A stretch of DNA of 47,447 bases from Candidatus Gastranaerophilales bacterium (GTDB taxonomy: Bacteria; Cyanobacteriota; Vampirovibrionia; Gastranaerophilales; Gastranaerophilaceae): contig CALUXV010000009.1 in the NCBI GenBank assembly GCA_944324835.1, positions 1 to 47,447 of the forward strand, given 5' to 3'. Position numbers and translations under genes: made by a program. The notes under the pieces were generated by a model, which was given only the letters and a program-made list of their open reading frames with translations, made no database searches and was not told the DNA's origin. Shown here piece after piece: positions 1-8,600 of this stretch; the stretch's first letter is position 1; every line of letters starts with the position of its first letter.

Positions 1-1
1 A

Positions 2-75
2 TAGCAAGGGAGAGATTCGAACTCTCGACCTCACGGGTATGAGCCGTGCGCTCTCACCAGCTGAGCTACCTTGCC
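2..75 (-). tRNA. tRNA-Met (anticodon CAT)
   Basis: Read on the minus strand this 74-nt stretch folds into a full cloverleaf. The acceptor stem GGCAAGG pairs with CCTTGCT (G-T at the first pair). The D arm contains AGCTCAGCTGGTGAGAGC. The anticodon stem CACGG/CCGTG encloses loop CTCATAC with anticodon CAT, and the T arm contains GTTCGAATC. The discriminator is A and CCA does not appear to be encoded. The first pair is G-U rather than an unpaired C-A, and the anticodon stem lacks three consecutive G-C pairs, so an elongator methionine tRNA is more likely than the initiator. A tRNA-Ile(CAT) modified by TilS cannot be excluded by eye. Confidence 0.95.
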
Positions 76-408
76 ATGTTTTATACTATTAACTTTTCAC
101 TTGGCTGGTGTCCTATAGAACTACCAACTGGGAAAATTATCGCATAAGCATATTCAAAATTCAAGTTATTTTTGTGATAAAAGAAACTATATTTATTATA
201 TCAAAATATAATCTAACTTTATATTAATGCTGTCAGCAATACAAACTAGTATACAGAATATCAACTACATACATTTACCCCTCTTGCTCCTGTCAAATCG
301 AAGATTTGAAACGTCGCAAACGTAGTGCTTAACCTCAGTTTCCTGACTCAATGCTAATTTGAAATATGAAGCTAGTAAGCTAAATTCCAATCAAATATAT
401 ATTTACTC
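76..408. other. 333-bp intergenic stretch after the atp operon
   Basis: No credible coding region is seen between the gamma subunit gene and the tRNA. The most structured part is a perfect 7-bp inverted repeat TCAAATC-gaa-GATTTGA at 293-309. It could be the 3' hairpin of the atp transcript, but no T-tract follows it on the minus strand, so it is not a convincing intrinsic terminator. The rest is AT-rich and I see nothing else in it. Confidence 0.4.
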
Positions 409-1323
409 CTACCCCTGTGCTTCGGCACCGGATACGATTTCTATAAGTTCTTGGGTAATTGCACCTTGACGGGCTTTATTATAGTTAACAGTTAATGTAT
501 CAATCATTTCTTCTGCGTTATTAGATGCGGCTGACATTGCAGTCATTCTTGATGCAAGTTCACTTGCGTTTGCTTCCAATAATGCTTGATAGATTGAATT
601 TGTTACATACATAGGTACAAGTTTTTTCAAAATGCTGTCAGTTGAAGGGATAAATTCCATAAGAGGATCAGGTTCTCCTTTAGTTTGTTCAACTTCTTCA
701 AGTTTAACAGGGAGAACAGTCCAGTCTTGTACCGCATAAGACATCATGTTATTGAATCTTGTTGTGATAATTTCAATTTTATCAATTTTTTCACTAATGA
801 AATCATCCGCAACATCTTCTGCTATCATACGAGCACCTGATGGTGTAGGGTCATTTGCCACTGCAAGATATGTTTTTGCCACTTCAATGTCATCGTTTTT
901 GTGTTTGAAAGCAGAAACACCTTTTTGTCCGACGATGTACATTACAACCTTTTTACCTTCGTCTTCGTATTCTTTTATTTTCTTCAAAATAGTTCTTACA
1001 ACGTTTGCATTGTATGCACCTGCAAGTCCTTTATTTGAAGAAATTAAAACAAGTCCGACTGTTTTAATTTCACGTCTTGTTAGTAAACCAAAGTAGTTAT
1101 TAAGGCTGTTTTCAACTTTTTCTCCTGATTGAGAAATTTCGTTGACTGTTGAAAGCATTTTTCTAAACAGAGATAAAAGTTCATTAGAGAAAGGTCTTGC
1201 AGCTTTAACAGAGGATTCTGCTTTTTTTACTTTTGCTGCAGCAACCATTTTCATTGCTCTTGTAATTTTTTTTGTATTTTCAACACTCTGGATTCTGCTT
1301 TTGATATCTTTTAAATTTGCCAT
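409..1323 (-). CDS. atpG: ATP synthase F1 subunit gamma
   Basis: The gamma subunit is the central rotor shaft of F1, coupling c-ring rotation to the catalytic alpha3-beta3 head. The 304-residue product begins MANLKDIKSRIQSVENTKKI, the conserved N-terminal helix that enters the head. It ends with the conserved helix containing TVNYNKARQGAITQELIEIV, which completes the coiled coil. The ATG is preceded on the minus strand by AAAGGA. It is the last gene of the atp operon, 56 bp after atpA. The beta and epsilon genes do not follow it, which matches the split atp1/atp2 arrangement of cyanobacteria rather than a single eight- or nine-gene operon. Confidence 0.97.
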   Translation of the reverse strand: MANLKDIKSRIQSVENTKKITRAMKMVAAAKVKKAESSVKAARPFSNELLSLFRKMLSTVNEISQSGEKVENSLNNYFGLLTRREIKTVGLVLISSNKGLAGAYNANVVRTILKKIKEYEDEGKKVVMYIVGQKGVSAFKHKNDDIEVAKTYLAVANDPTPSGARMIAEDVADDFISEKIDKIEIITTRFNNMMSYAVQDWTVLPVKLEEVEQTKGEPDPLMEFIPSTDSILKKLVPMYVTNSIYQALLEANASELASRMTAMSAASNNAEEMIDTLTVNYNKARQGAITQELIEIVSGAEAQG

Positions 1324-1379
1324 AACTTTTCCTTTGATTTATTAATCACAGGCGGGATAACCCCGCCTGATAAACGATT

Positions 1380-2903
<1,524 letters not shown>

Positions 2904-3461
2904 TTATTTAATTATATTTCTACCTATCATTTGTAATTTTGATTTTAAACTTGTATCAACAATACTGTCTCCAACTATGAATACAAGTCCTGCAATAATA
3001 TCTTTATCAACAGACCAATCAACTTTTAATTCTTTTTGAAGTTTACCGGATAATCTGTCTTTGATTGTTTGTTTCATATTGTCATCAAGGTCAACTGCAG
3101 ATACAATTTCAATGTGTACGATATTGTATTCTCTGTCAATAGAGTTTTGAAATTCTGCTAAAATGCTCGGAATAATATTGAAACGATCTTTTTCAATCAG
3201 ATATAATAAGAAGTTTAAAGTTATTTTATTAATTTTTCCTTCAAAAACTTTTGTTGTAATATTTTGTTTTTCAGCTTTTGAAACTTCAGGATTTTTCATA
3301 AGATTAATAAATTCTTCTGAAGAATCAATTACTTCTTTTATATTTTCAAGGTCTTTTAATACTTCTTTTCTTTCAACCATATGTGATTCGCAAAGTTCGC
3401 TCAATGCTTGAGCGTATCTTTTTGCAACCGTTTGAAATTCTATTTGTTCTGCATTTTTCAT
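2904..3461 (-). CDS. atpH: ATP synthase F1 subunit delta
   Basis: Delta (OSCP-type) connects the top of the F1 head to the peripheral stalk formed by the two b-type subunits. The 185-residue product has the expected all-helical N-terminal domain (VAKRYAQALSELCESH). Its C-terminal region contains DIIAGLVFIVGDSIVDTSLKSKLQ, the conserved end of OSCP/delta proteins. Its start codon overlaps the end of the preceding b gene at 3461, so translation is probably coupled. Identification rests on these motifs and on its place between b and alpha. Confidence 0.95.
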   Translation of the reverse strand: MKNAEQIEFQTVAKRYAQALSELCESHMVERKEVLKDLENIKEVIDSSEEFINLMKNPEVSKAEKQNITTKVFEGKINKITLNFLLYLIEKDRFNIIPSILAEFQNSIDREYNIVHIEIVSAVDLDDNMKQTIKDRLSGKLQKELKVDWSVDKDIIAGLVFIVGDSIVDTSLKSKLQMIGRNIIK

Positions 3462-3973
3462 TATATTACTCCGATTCCATCAATTGCATCAATGCTTTCA
3501 TATATATATCTCTGATGCAGATTAGGATCTCTTTCTAATTCTGATTTAATATGTGCCTCAGCAAGTTTCATTGCTTCTTCAGCTGTTTCTTTTAAAATAT
3601 CATTTTTAACAGTTTTTATATTTGCATCAATAGCTTTTTTACTGTTTTCTTTTATTACATCTTTTTGAGCATTTGCTTCTTCTATAAGCTTTTCGCCGAC
3701 AAATTTTGCTTTTTCTTCTGCTGATTGGAAGATTTTCAACATTTCTTCGTCAACTTTTACAGCATCTTCTTGAGCTTTGTAGAGTTTAGTAATACTTTCA
3801 TCTTTGGCTTTTTCAGAATCTGAAATATTTTGTTCTATTTTTTTTCTGCCGGCTTCAATTTTGCTCCCTAAATCAAATTTTTTAACCATCCAAGCAAGTA
3901 ATAAAATCATTACTATAAAGTTAAACAAGTTTGATTCGCAAATTTTAGCCCATATTTCAATTAGTTGTTCCAT
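3461..3973 (-). CDS. atpF: ATP synthase F0 subunit b
   Basis: Peripheral stalk subunit: one N-terminal membrane helix (about residues 15-33, NLFNFIVMILLLAWMV) followed by a long charged helix rich in Lys and Glu that dimerises and reaches delta. The length of 170 residues is normal. It is the second of two consecutive b-type genes. By order (c, b', b, delta) it corresponds to cyanobacterial AtpF, and together with the upstream b' it would form a heterodimeric stalk. The gene starts 8 bp after the b' stop codon. Confidence 0.93.
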   Translation of the reverse strand: MEQLIEIWAKICESNLFNFIVMILLLAWMVKKFDLGSKIEAGRKKIEQNISDSEKAKDESITKLYKAQEDAVKVDEEMLKIFQSAEEKAKFVGEKLIEEANAQKDVIKENSKKAIDANIKTVKNDILKETAEEAMKLAEAHIKSELERDPNLHQRYIYESIDAIDGIGVI

Positions 3974-3981
3974 TTATGCCT

Positions 3982-4413
3982 CTATATATTAGTTTCATAA
4001 CCTAAGATTTTTGAAGAAATTATGCTTGCAAGCGTTTTAACTTCAGATTTTAGACCATGCCTTGCTTCAATCACTTCACCTTCTGTTTTTGCCTGAGCAA
4101 TAGCAATTTCTTTTCTTGAAAGATTTTTTTCAGAATCAAGCATTGCATCTTTTTTAGCTTTATATTCTTTTAAAATCTTTTGATAAGTTTCTCTTGAAGA
4201 CTTTTGTGCTTTTTCTATACTTGCAGCCTGCCATTTTTGGAGCGTATCAAGTTTTTCCAAAGCAACTTTTGATTTCATATTATTATTATCTATTAAATCT
4301 CTTCTTTCTTTAACAATTCTTTCAAGCGGTTTATAAAGAATAGCGTTCATAATAATCATGAATATTACGAAACTAACCATTGCTATGAAAAAAGTTGCAT
4401 TAAACTCTAACAT
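3982..4413 (-). CDS. atpF': ATP synthase F0 subunit b' (second b-type subunit)
   Basis: This is a second, divergent b-type stalk protein of 143 residues. The N-terminus MLEFNATFFIAMVSFVIFMIIMNAILYKPL, quoted here in two parts as MLEFNATFFIAMVSF and IMNAILYKPL, holds one membrane helix followed by the YKPL...ER motif typical of b' proteins. A charged helical tail follows. Duplicated b genes are characteristic of cyanobacterial, chloroplast and some alphaproteobacterial ATP synthases, and the order c-b'-b matches the cyanobacterial atp1 operon. It lies about 97 bp downstream of the c-subunit gene, and that gap holds a long hairpin (4436-4501). Confidence 0.93.
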   Translation of the reverse strand: MLEFNATFFIAMVSFVIFMIIMNAILYKPLERIVKERRDLIDNNNMKSKVALEKLDTLQKWQAASIEKAQKSSRETYQKILKEYKAKKDAMLDSEKNLSRKEIAIAQAKTEGEVIEARHGLKSEVKTLASIISSKILGYETNI

Positions 4414-4435
4414 GTTCTTTCCCTTTTGACTGTTA

Positions 4436-4501
4436 GTGATTTGTGACTAGTGAAGAGTGACGAGAAAAACTCAATTCACTTTTCACTAATTCACATTTCA
4501 C
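4436..4501. repeat. Heptamer-repeat hairpin between c and b' genes
   Basis: The left arm (4436-4460) is a run of 7-bp units beginning GTGA (GTGATTT, GTGACTA, GTGAAGA, GTGACGA). The right arm (4475-4501) carries the complementary units (TTCACTT, TTCACTA, TTCACAT, TTCAC). The two arms can pair over roughly 25 bp with a few mismatches, and a GAG/CTC pair closes a short A-rich loop. In the atp mRNA this would be a strong stem-loop directly after the c-subunit coding region. Related GTGA/TCAC heptamers occur in three other intergenic places in the window. Confidence 0.75.
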
Positions 4502-4510
4502 AAAAAATAT

Positions 4511-4762
4511 CTATTTAGCGAATACTAACAATAAAGCGATGAATAACGCATAGATTGAAGTTGCTTCTGCTAAGCCGGCACCGATAATGAAGTTTTTGAA
4601 CGCTTCACCTTTAATTTCAGGTTGTCTTGCAACAGCATCCAAAACACCTTTGGTTGCAATACCAATACCGATACCACCACCGAATACGCCTAATGCAGCA
4701 AGACCTGCACCTAATTGTGCTGCGTTAAAATCAAATGATGTTGCTAATTGTTCTACTGCCAT
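4511..4762 (-). CDS. atpE: ATP synthase F0 subunit c
   Basis: The c subunit forms the rotor ring that carries ions through the membrane. The 83-residue protein has two membrane helices joined by the polar loop ARQPEIKG. The ion-binding carboxylate is the Glu of GLAEATSIYALF in helix 2. In helix 1 the position occupied by Gln in sodium-binding rings is Ile (GGIGIGI), and the residue after the Glu is Ala, so proton rather than sodium specificity is inferred. The start ATG follows a good ribosome binding site (AGGAGAAA on the minus strand). Confidence 0.97.
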   Translation of the reverse strand: MAVEQLATSFDFNAAQLGAGLAALGVFGGGIGIGIATKGVLDAVARQPEIKGEAFKNFIIGAGLAEATSIYALFIALLLVFAK

Positions 4763-4839
4763 AAATTTTTCTCCTTTTATATTGTCGGGAATAACCCTCT
4801 CTTAACTTTTCAATATTTTTAGTACTTATTTTACTCTCG

Positions 4840-5544
4840 CTACTCTTCTTCGTTTACTGCCATTGTGATGTATGTTGTAGATAACAAAGCAAATACTAAT
4901 GCTTGGATTAATGCAACAAACAACTCAAATAGCATAAACGGTAAAGGAAGGAAGTAAGCTAACATTCCTAAGAATGTCATAACCATAATTTCTCCGGCTA
5001 ATATGTTAGCAAAAAGTCGGAGAGCAAGTGAAAACGGACGAACAAATAATTCAAGCCCGTCAATCAATGTAGTCATAATTCCGCCGACAGACCATCCGTG
5101 GAAAAAGAACTTCATTGCACCATGTTTTTTAATACCGTAATAGATATAATATATAGAAACAACAATTGCCATAGCGGCAGTCATGTTAATATCGTTATTA
5201 GGAGAAGCCAGTTCACCGGATTTTAAATGAATTATTCTTAAAGGAATTTGTCCGACAAGGTTTGCTGTTAAAATAAACATAAACAGGGTAAGAATAAGTG
5301 GATTATGTTTTTTAGACTCTTCTTCACCCATTCCGCTGCTTGTTATTTGCGAGAAGTAGTTAATAATACTTTCTCCTACATACTGTAGTTTTGTTGGTAT
5401 TACAGATGCATTTCTAATTATCATAATTGCAAAAATAATAAGAATTCCCATAGATAACCACATGGTTAACAGGGTATCCATATTACAAGAAATGCTGTGT
5501 CCGGCTAAAACCTTTGTTACTATCCAGTGGGTACTTTCGCTCAT
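4840..5544 (-). CDS. atpB: ATP synthase F0 subunit a
   Basis: Subunit a provides the two half-channels that load and unload ions from the c ring. The 234-residue protein has about five to six hydrophobic segments. It carries the conserved RPFSLALRLFANILAGE motif, whose Arg faces the c-ring carboxylate, and a C-terminal LIQALVFALLSTTYITMA helix. It is the first gene of the operon seen here; no atpI homologue lies immediately upstream. The TACAAT-like hexamer on the minus strand near 5565-5575 is a possible promoter, but its -35 spacing is poor. Confidence 0.97.
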   Translation of the reverse strand: MSESTHWIVTKVLAGHSISCNMDTLLTMWLSMGILIIFAIMIIRNASVIPTKLQYVGESIINYFSQITSSGMGEEESKKHNPLILTLFMFILTANLVGQIPLRIIHLKSGELASPNNDINMTAAMAIVVSIYYIYYGIKKHGAMKFFFHGWSVGGIMTTLIDGLELFVRPFSLALRLFANILAGEIMVMTFLGMLAYFLPLPFMLFELFVALIQALVFALLSTTYITMAVNEEE

Positions 5545-5688
5545 AAAAACACTCTTTTCATCTTCTTATTATTGTAACATTTCGCTTTGAGTGTAGCACA
5601 AGAAAATTCATTTTGCAATAATCAAAATCAGGGAATAAATATTGAATTGAAATTCTTCAGGCTTTGCCCTCAGAAAGACAAAAGTCTG

Positions 5689-5720
5689 GTCACTAATCAC
5701 TACTTACTCTTCACTATCTA
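5689..5720. repeat. TCAC-type heptamer repeat, intergenic
   Basis: The units GTCACTA, ATCACTA, CTTACTC and TTCACTA follow one another without spacers in the 236-bp gap between atpB and the DUF721 gene. They belong to the same degenerate 7-bp family as the hairpin at 4436-4501. No second arm is present, so this copy would not fold by itself. The remainder of the gap is AT-rich and shows no gene. Confidence 0.55.
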
Positions 5721-5780
5721 TAATATTTTTTATGTAAAAAATAACTTTTAACAGATTATAGTAATTTTATATTGTTATTA

Positions 5781-6119
5781 TTAATCTTCTTTATTTTCCC
5801 ATTTTTTGGGGTCAAACTTAATATCTTTAAGAGTAATCCTTAAAGATTTCATATATGGTTTCATTTTTTCTATTATCATTTGTTTTCTAAGAGCCAATTC
5901 TTGTCCGACAATTGCATTTGCGCAGGATATAATCATGACGCCGCCGTATGTCATCCCGTAGGGTTTTGATTTTGCTCCGAATTTTTGTCCAACAACTTTA
6001 TTCCAAAACTTATACAAATTACAACGAGTAATGCCTTTTTTGATATCTTTATTTTCCAACAAATCGGCAATTACGTTGTCAATCCCTTCAAAATCAGTAT
6101 ATAGAACCTTCTTCGTCAA
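5781..6119 (-). CDS. DUF721-family protein, TTG start
   Basis: A 112-residue protein of the DUF721 (DciA-like) family, recognised by LYKFWNKVVGQKFGAKSKPYGMTYGGVMIISCANAIVGQELALRKQMIIEKM, given here as three short motifs: FWNKVVG, SKPYGM and AIVGQELALRK. Members are small basic proteins; DciA loads the replicative helicase in many bacteria, but DUF721 is broader than DciA and the exact role here is not certain. No ATG is available at the N-terminus. The TTG at 6119 is preceded by AGAGG about nine bases upstream and is the likely start. It is divergent from nrnA across only 49 bp, so the two promoters must overlap. Confidence 0.75.
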   Translation of the reverse strand: MTKKVLYTDFEGIDNVIADLLENKDIKKGITRCNLYKFWNKVVGQKFGAKSKPYGMTYGGVMIISCANAIVGQELALRKQMIIEKMKPYMKSLRITLKDIKFDPKKWENKED

Positions 6120-6156
6120 AAAATTATACCTCTGTAACTTTTATAATTATTTGTGC

Positions 6157-6171
6157 TAGTATTATATAATG
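6157..6171 (+). promoter_or_regulatory. Putative leaderless promoter of nrnA-like gene
   Basis: An extended -10 element, TGC-TAGTAT (hexamer 6157-6162), ends six bases before the ATG at 6169. No Shine-Dalgarno sequence lies between it and the gene. Transcription from this element would begin at or next to the A of the start codon. A second TATAAT at 6142-6147 would give a leader of about 15 bases, also without a ribosome binding site, so the leaderless reading is not the only one. Confidence 0.4.
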
Positions 6172-7131
6172 AAATTTAATCAACTTGAAGAACTTATAAA
6201 AAAATCAAAAAAAATATTAATAATGTCACACATAAACCCGGATGGAGATGCTCTGGGTTCTACCAGTTCACTATTTACAACTATTTATGATAATTTTAAA
6301 AAGAAATCAGATATTTTAATTATTGGTCATTTGCCCAACTGTTATAAATTTTTACCAAGTATAAGTAAAGCAGAATTCAAGTTTAATGATTCAATGGTTT
6401 ATGATTTAGTCATAACGTTAGATGTTGCATCGTTAGACAGGCTTTCTAATGCAAAAATTCTTTTTGATAAGGCGTTAAAAACAATAAATATTGACCATCA
6501 CAAAACAAATAATGGTTTTGGAGATATAAATGTAGTATCACCTGATGCGAGTTCTACAGGTGAGGTTTTACTTGGAATTTATAACGAACAAAATTGGGAG
6601 ATTTCGCTTGATTCTGCTGTTGGGTTATATACGGCAATTCTTACGGATACCGGTGGATTCAGATACGAAAATACTTCTGAAAATGTTTTTAAATCTGCTG
6701 CACAGCTTGTAAAAATAGGAATAAATCCTAATGAATTATACAAGAATTGTTATGAGAGAAAATCTAAAGATTTTGTTATGTTTCAAAATTATTGTATAAA
6801 TAAAGCGGTTTTTGTTAATAATAATCAAGTAGCATATTCAACTGTATATAAAAAAGATATTGAAAAATTTCATGGAGAAGAAGATTATACGGAAGGTCTT
6901 GTTGAAATTTTGCGAGCTATTGATACAACGGATATTGCTTTTCTTGCCAAAGAAATTGATTCTAAAACTACAAAAATATCTATGCGTAGTAAAAAATCTG
7001 ATGTTGCAGCAATATGTGCAGAGTTTGGCGGCGGCGGTCATACATTTGCTGCAGGTTGTACAATTAAATCGAATGTTGAGGTGTCAATAAAGAAAATTCT
7101 AAAAACTATAGAGGAGAAATCTAATGGGTAA
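6169..7131 (+). CDS. nrnA: DHH phosphoesterase, NrnA-like (oligoribonuclease / pAp phosphatase)
   Basis: A 320-residue DHH-DHHA1 protein. The metal-binding motifs are visible: HINPDGDALGS at residues 21-31, the Asp of TLDVAS near residue 85, and the name-giving NIDHHKTN near residue 110. The C-terminal DHHA1 domain has the GGGGHTFAAG glycine loop. In the NrnA family such enzymes degrade short RNA oligonucleotides and dephosphorylate pAp. It follows a divergent promoter region shared with the DUF721 gene, and its last 8 bases overlap the start of the downstream yihY gene, so the two are probably co-translated. Confidence 0.9.
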   Translation: MKFNQLEELIKKSKKILIMSHINPDGDALGSTSSLFTTIYDNFKKKSDILIIGHLPNCYKFLPSISKAEFKFNDSMVYDLVITLDVASLDRLSNAKILFDKALKTINIDHHKTNNGFGDINVVSPDASSTGEVLLGIYNEQNWEISLDSAVGLYTAILTDTGGFRYENTSENVFKSAAQLVKIGINPNELYKNCYERKSKDFVMFQNYCINKAVFVNNNQVAYSTVYKKDIEKFHGEEDYTEGLVEILRAIDTTDIAFLAKEIDSKTTKISMRSKKSDVAAICAEFGGGGHTFAAGCTIKSNVEVSIKKILKTIEEKSNG

Positions 7132-8008
7132 AGCAGTGGATTTTCTTGTAAGAACAATTAAATCTATTATAGACAATGATTTTTCCGGTATGGCTGCAGA
7201 AATGAGTTATATGCTTGTTATTGGAATTTTCCCAATGTTGTTATTTTTAATGTCTTTATTTAATCTTATCGGGAAAAATTATTTTATGAATCCGTTATTT
7301 ATTTTTATGGAACGGGTTATGCCCGATGATACAATAAGACTTATAATAAGTGTTCTCAATCAAGTTTTAGGATTTCAGAAAGGTACAACTGTTGCAATTG
7401 CCGGTCTTTTGATAACACTATTTATGTCAATGAATGCATTATCTGTAATTATTAAAGGGCTTAATAGGGCTTATAAAGTTGAGGAAACAAGAGCATTTAT
7501 ATACACAAGGTTTTTATCATTGTTAATGGTTATTGTTAACACTCTTGTTTTATTTTTAAGTATAAACATAATAATTTTTGGGAAAGTAATTATTAGATTT
7601 TTAACGGCATTTATTAATTTGGCTCCGGATATTGCAAATATGTTACTTGTAATAAGATGGCCGATTGCTTTTATGGCATTATTTTTGATGGCCTTTTTAC
7701 AATACTATATTTTCCCTGACGTAAGCTGGTCTGACAGATTGAAAAGACAAAGTGCACTTCCAGGAACAATTTTCTTTTGTGTTACCTGGTTGATTGCATC
7801 GGGTGGTTTCTCAATATATGTTAACAAGCTTCATACATATAACTTTGTGTATGGAACAATTGCGGCATTTGCAATGTTAATGGTATGGTTTTATTTTACT
7901 TCAATGCTTATTTTAATTGGCGGAGAAATTAATTCCCAAGTACATGATAAATTAGAGCAGGAAGAATTAATTGCAATTATGACTGCAGAAGAAAATAATA
8001 AAGAATAA
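7124..8008 (+). CDS. yihY: YihY/BrkB-family inner membrane protein
   Basis: A 294-residue polytopic membrane protein with about six hydrophobic helices. It carries YihY-family motifs: the N-terminal FSGMAAEMSYMLVIGIFPMLL (motif start FSGMAAEMSY), the central GLNRAYKVEETR, and the C-terminal YVNKLHTYNFVYGTIAAFAM (motif NFVYGTIAA) followed by ILIGGEINSQ. The family was once called ribonuclease BN by mistake and has no established biochemical function. It overlaps nrnA by 8 bp (ATG inside the end of nrnA). The transcript probably ends at the hairpin at 8035-8077. Confidence 0.88.
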   Translation: MGKAVDFLVRTIKSIIDNDFSGMAAEMSYMLVIGIFPMLLFLMSLFNLIGKNYFMNPLFIFMERVMPDDTIRLIISVLNQVLGFQKGTTVAIAGLLITLFMSMNALSVIIKGLNRAYKVEETRAFIYTRFLSLLMVIVNTLVLFLSINIIIFGKVIIRFLTAFINLAPDIANMLLVIRWPIAFMALFLMAFLQYYIFPDVSWSDRLKRQSALPGTIFFCVTWLIASGGFSIYVNKLHTYNFVYGTIAAFAMLMVWFYFTSMLILIGGEINSQVHDKLEQEELIAIMTAEENNKE

Positions 8009-8034
8009 TTATTATTAGATTTTATAAATTTATG

Positions 8035-8077
8035 ATTCTAAAAATCGAGGAGTTTTTGACACCTCGATTTTTAGAAT
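8035..8077. terminator. Bidirectional terminator, 16-bp perfect stem
   Basis: Sixteen bases at 8035-8050 (ATTCTAAAAATCGAGG) are exactly complementary to 8062-8077, separated by an 11-base loop. The A-rich and T-rich parts of the stem supply a U-tract on either strand. It lies between the convergent yihY (plus) and the cysteine-rich gene (minus), ending six bases from the latter's stop codon, so it can serve both. Confidence 0.88.
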
Positions 8078-8082
8078 TAATT

Positions 8083-8454
8083 TTATTGTTCTGTAACTTC
8101 TTGCAGTTTATCGCAAGCATTGCAATCCGGCATTGGTTTACAGTTATTATCGCAAGGAGTAACTGTTTTTGGACAAGGGTTGCAAGGATTGCATTGTGCT
8201 TTTTGTTCGCAAGGATCACATTTTGGTTTGCAGGTATTGCATTTATCCTTTTTGCAAGGATTACATTTATCTTTGCATTTGCATTTTGGTTTGCAAGGGT
8301 CAGAACAATCTTTTTTACAAACCTTTTCACATTTGGAACAGCTTTTGTTTCCCCAATTTGCCGGGTTTAAACTACTCCAGCTAAATGCATAAGATGATGT
8401 TGTACTAATTGCAATCGCAGCTAATAATGTTGTAGCTAATAATGTTTTTTTCAT
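8083..8454 (-). CDS. Secreted cysteine-rich protein (20 Cys), function unknown
   Basis: The 123-residue product starts with a clear Sec signal peptide (MKKTLLATTLLAAIAISTTS then SYAFS). A short segment SSLNPANWGN follows, then a region with 20 cysteines in about 85 residues, mostly as CxxC and CxxxC pairs separated by Lys, Asp, Asn and Pro. The spacing suggests many disulfides or a metal-binding or cross-linked envelope protein; I do not recognise a named family. The start has a strong ribosome binding site (AAGGAG). Upstream, at 8517-8540, are two overlapping palindromes. The alternative long frames here on both strands are by-products of the repetitive codons. Confidence 0.85.
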   Translation of the reverse strand: MKKTLLATTLLAAIAISTTSSYAFSWSSLNPANWGNKSCSKCEKVCKKDCSDPCKPKCKCKDKCNPCKKDKCNTCKPKCDPCEQKAQCNPCNPCPKTVTPCDNNCKPMPDCNACDKLQEVTEQ

Positions 8455-8516
8455 AATATCTCCTTATCTTTTTCGACTATATCTGTCGCACATTTTCATG
8501 TTACAAATTTTAAAAA

Positions 8517-8540
8517 GAATAGCTATTCTCCAACTGGAGA
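8517..8540. promoter_or_regulatory. Two overlapping palindromes in divergent promoter region
   Basis: GAATAGCTATTC (8517-8528) is a perfect 12-bp palindrome, and TCTCCA-ac-TGGAGA (8527-8540) is a perfect 6+6 inverted repeat overlapping it by two bases. They lie about 60 bp upstream of the cysteine-rich gene and about 30 bp upstream of the glyS -10 box. This fits operator sites for a dimeric regulator, but no regulator is identified. Confidence 0.4.
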
Positions 8541-8570
8541 TATTATAGAGAATAATTTTTTCATTTGTTG

Positions 8571-8597
8571 TATAATAATTTCAAAAATGAGGTTTAG
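8571..8597 (+). promoter_or_regulatory. glyS -10 box and ribosome binding site
   Basis: TATAAT at 8571-8576, preceded by TTG, is a consensus -10 element. The leader then contains GAGG about 8 bases before the ATG at 8601. This is a conventional leader, in contrast to the leaderless pattern at alr and rsmH. A clear -35 hexamer is not seen. Confidence 0.55.
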
Positions 8598-8600
8598 AAA

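Noticed and set aside
95-130. Stretch resembling a tRNA D-arm next to tRNA-Met
   Set aside because: CTGGTGTCC and ACTACCAACTGGG recall tRNA fragments on the minus strand, but no acceptor or anticodon stem can be built around them.
4436-4501. CRISPR array
   Set aside because: The repeats are seven bases long, degenerate and without spacers, and no cas genes are present.
8022-8392. Long frames on both strands over the cysteine-rich gene
   Set aside because: They result from the repetitive TGC/AAA codons. Only the frame at 8083-8454 has a signal peptide and a ribosome binding site.
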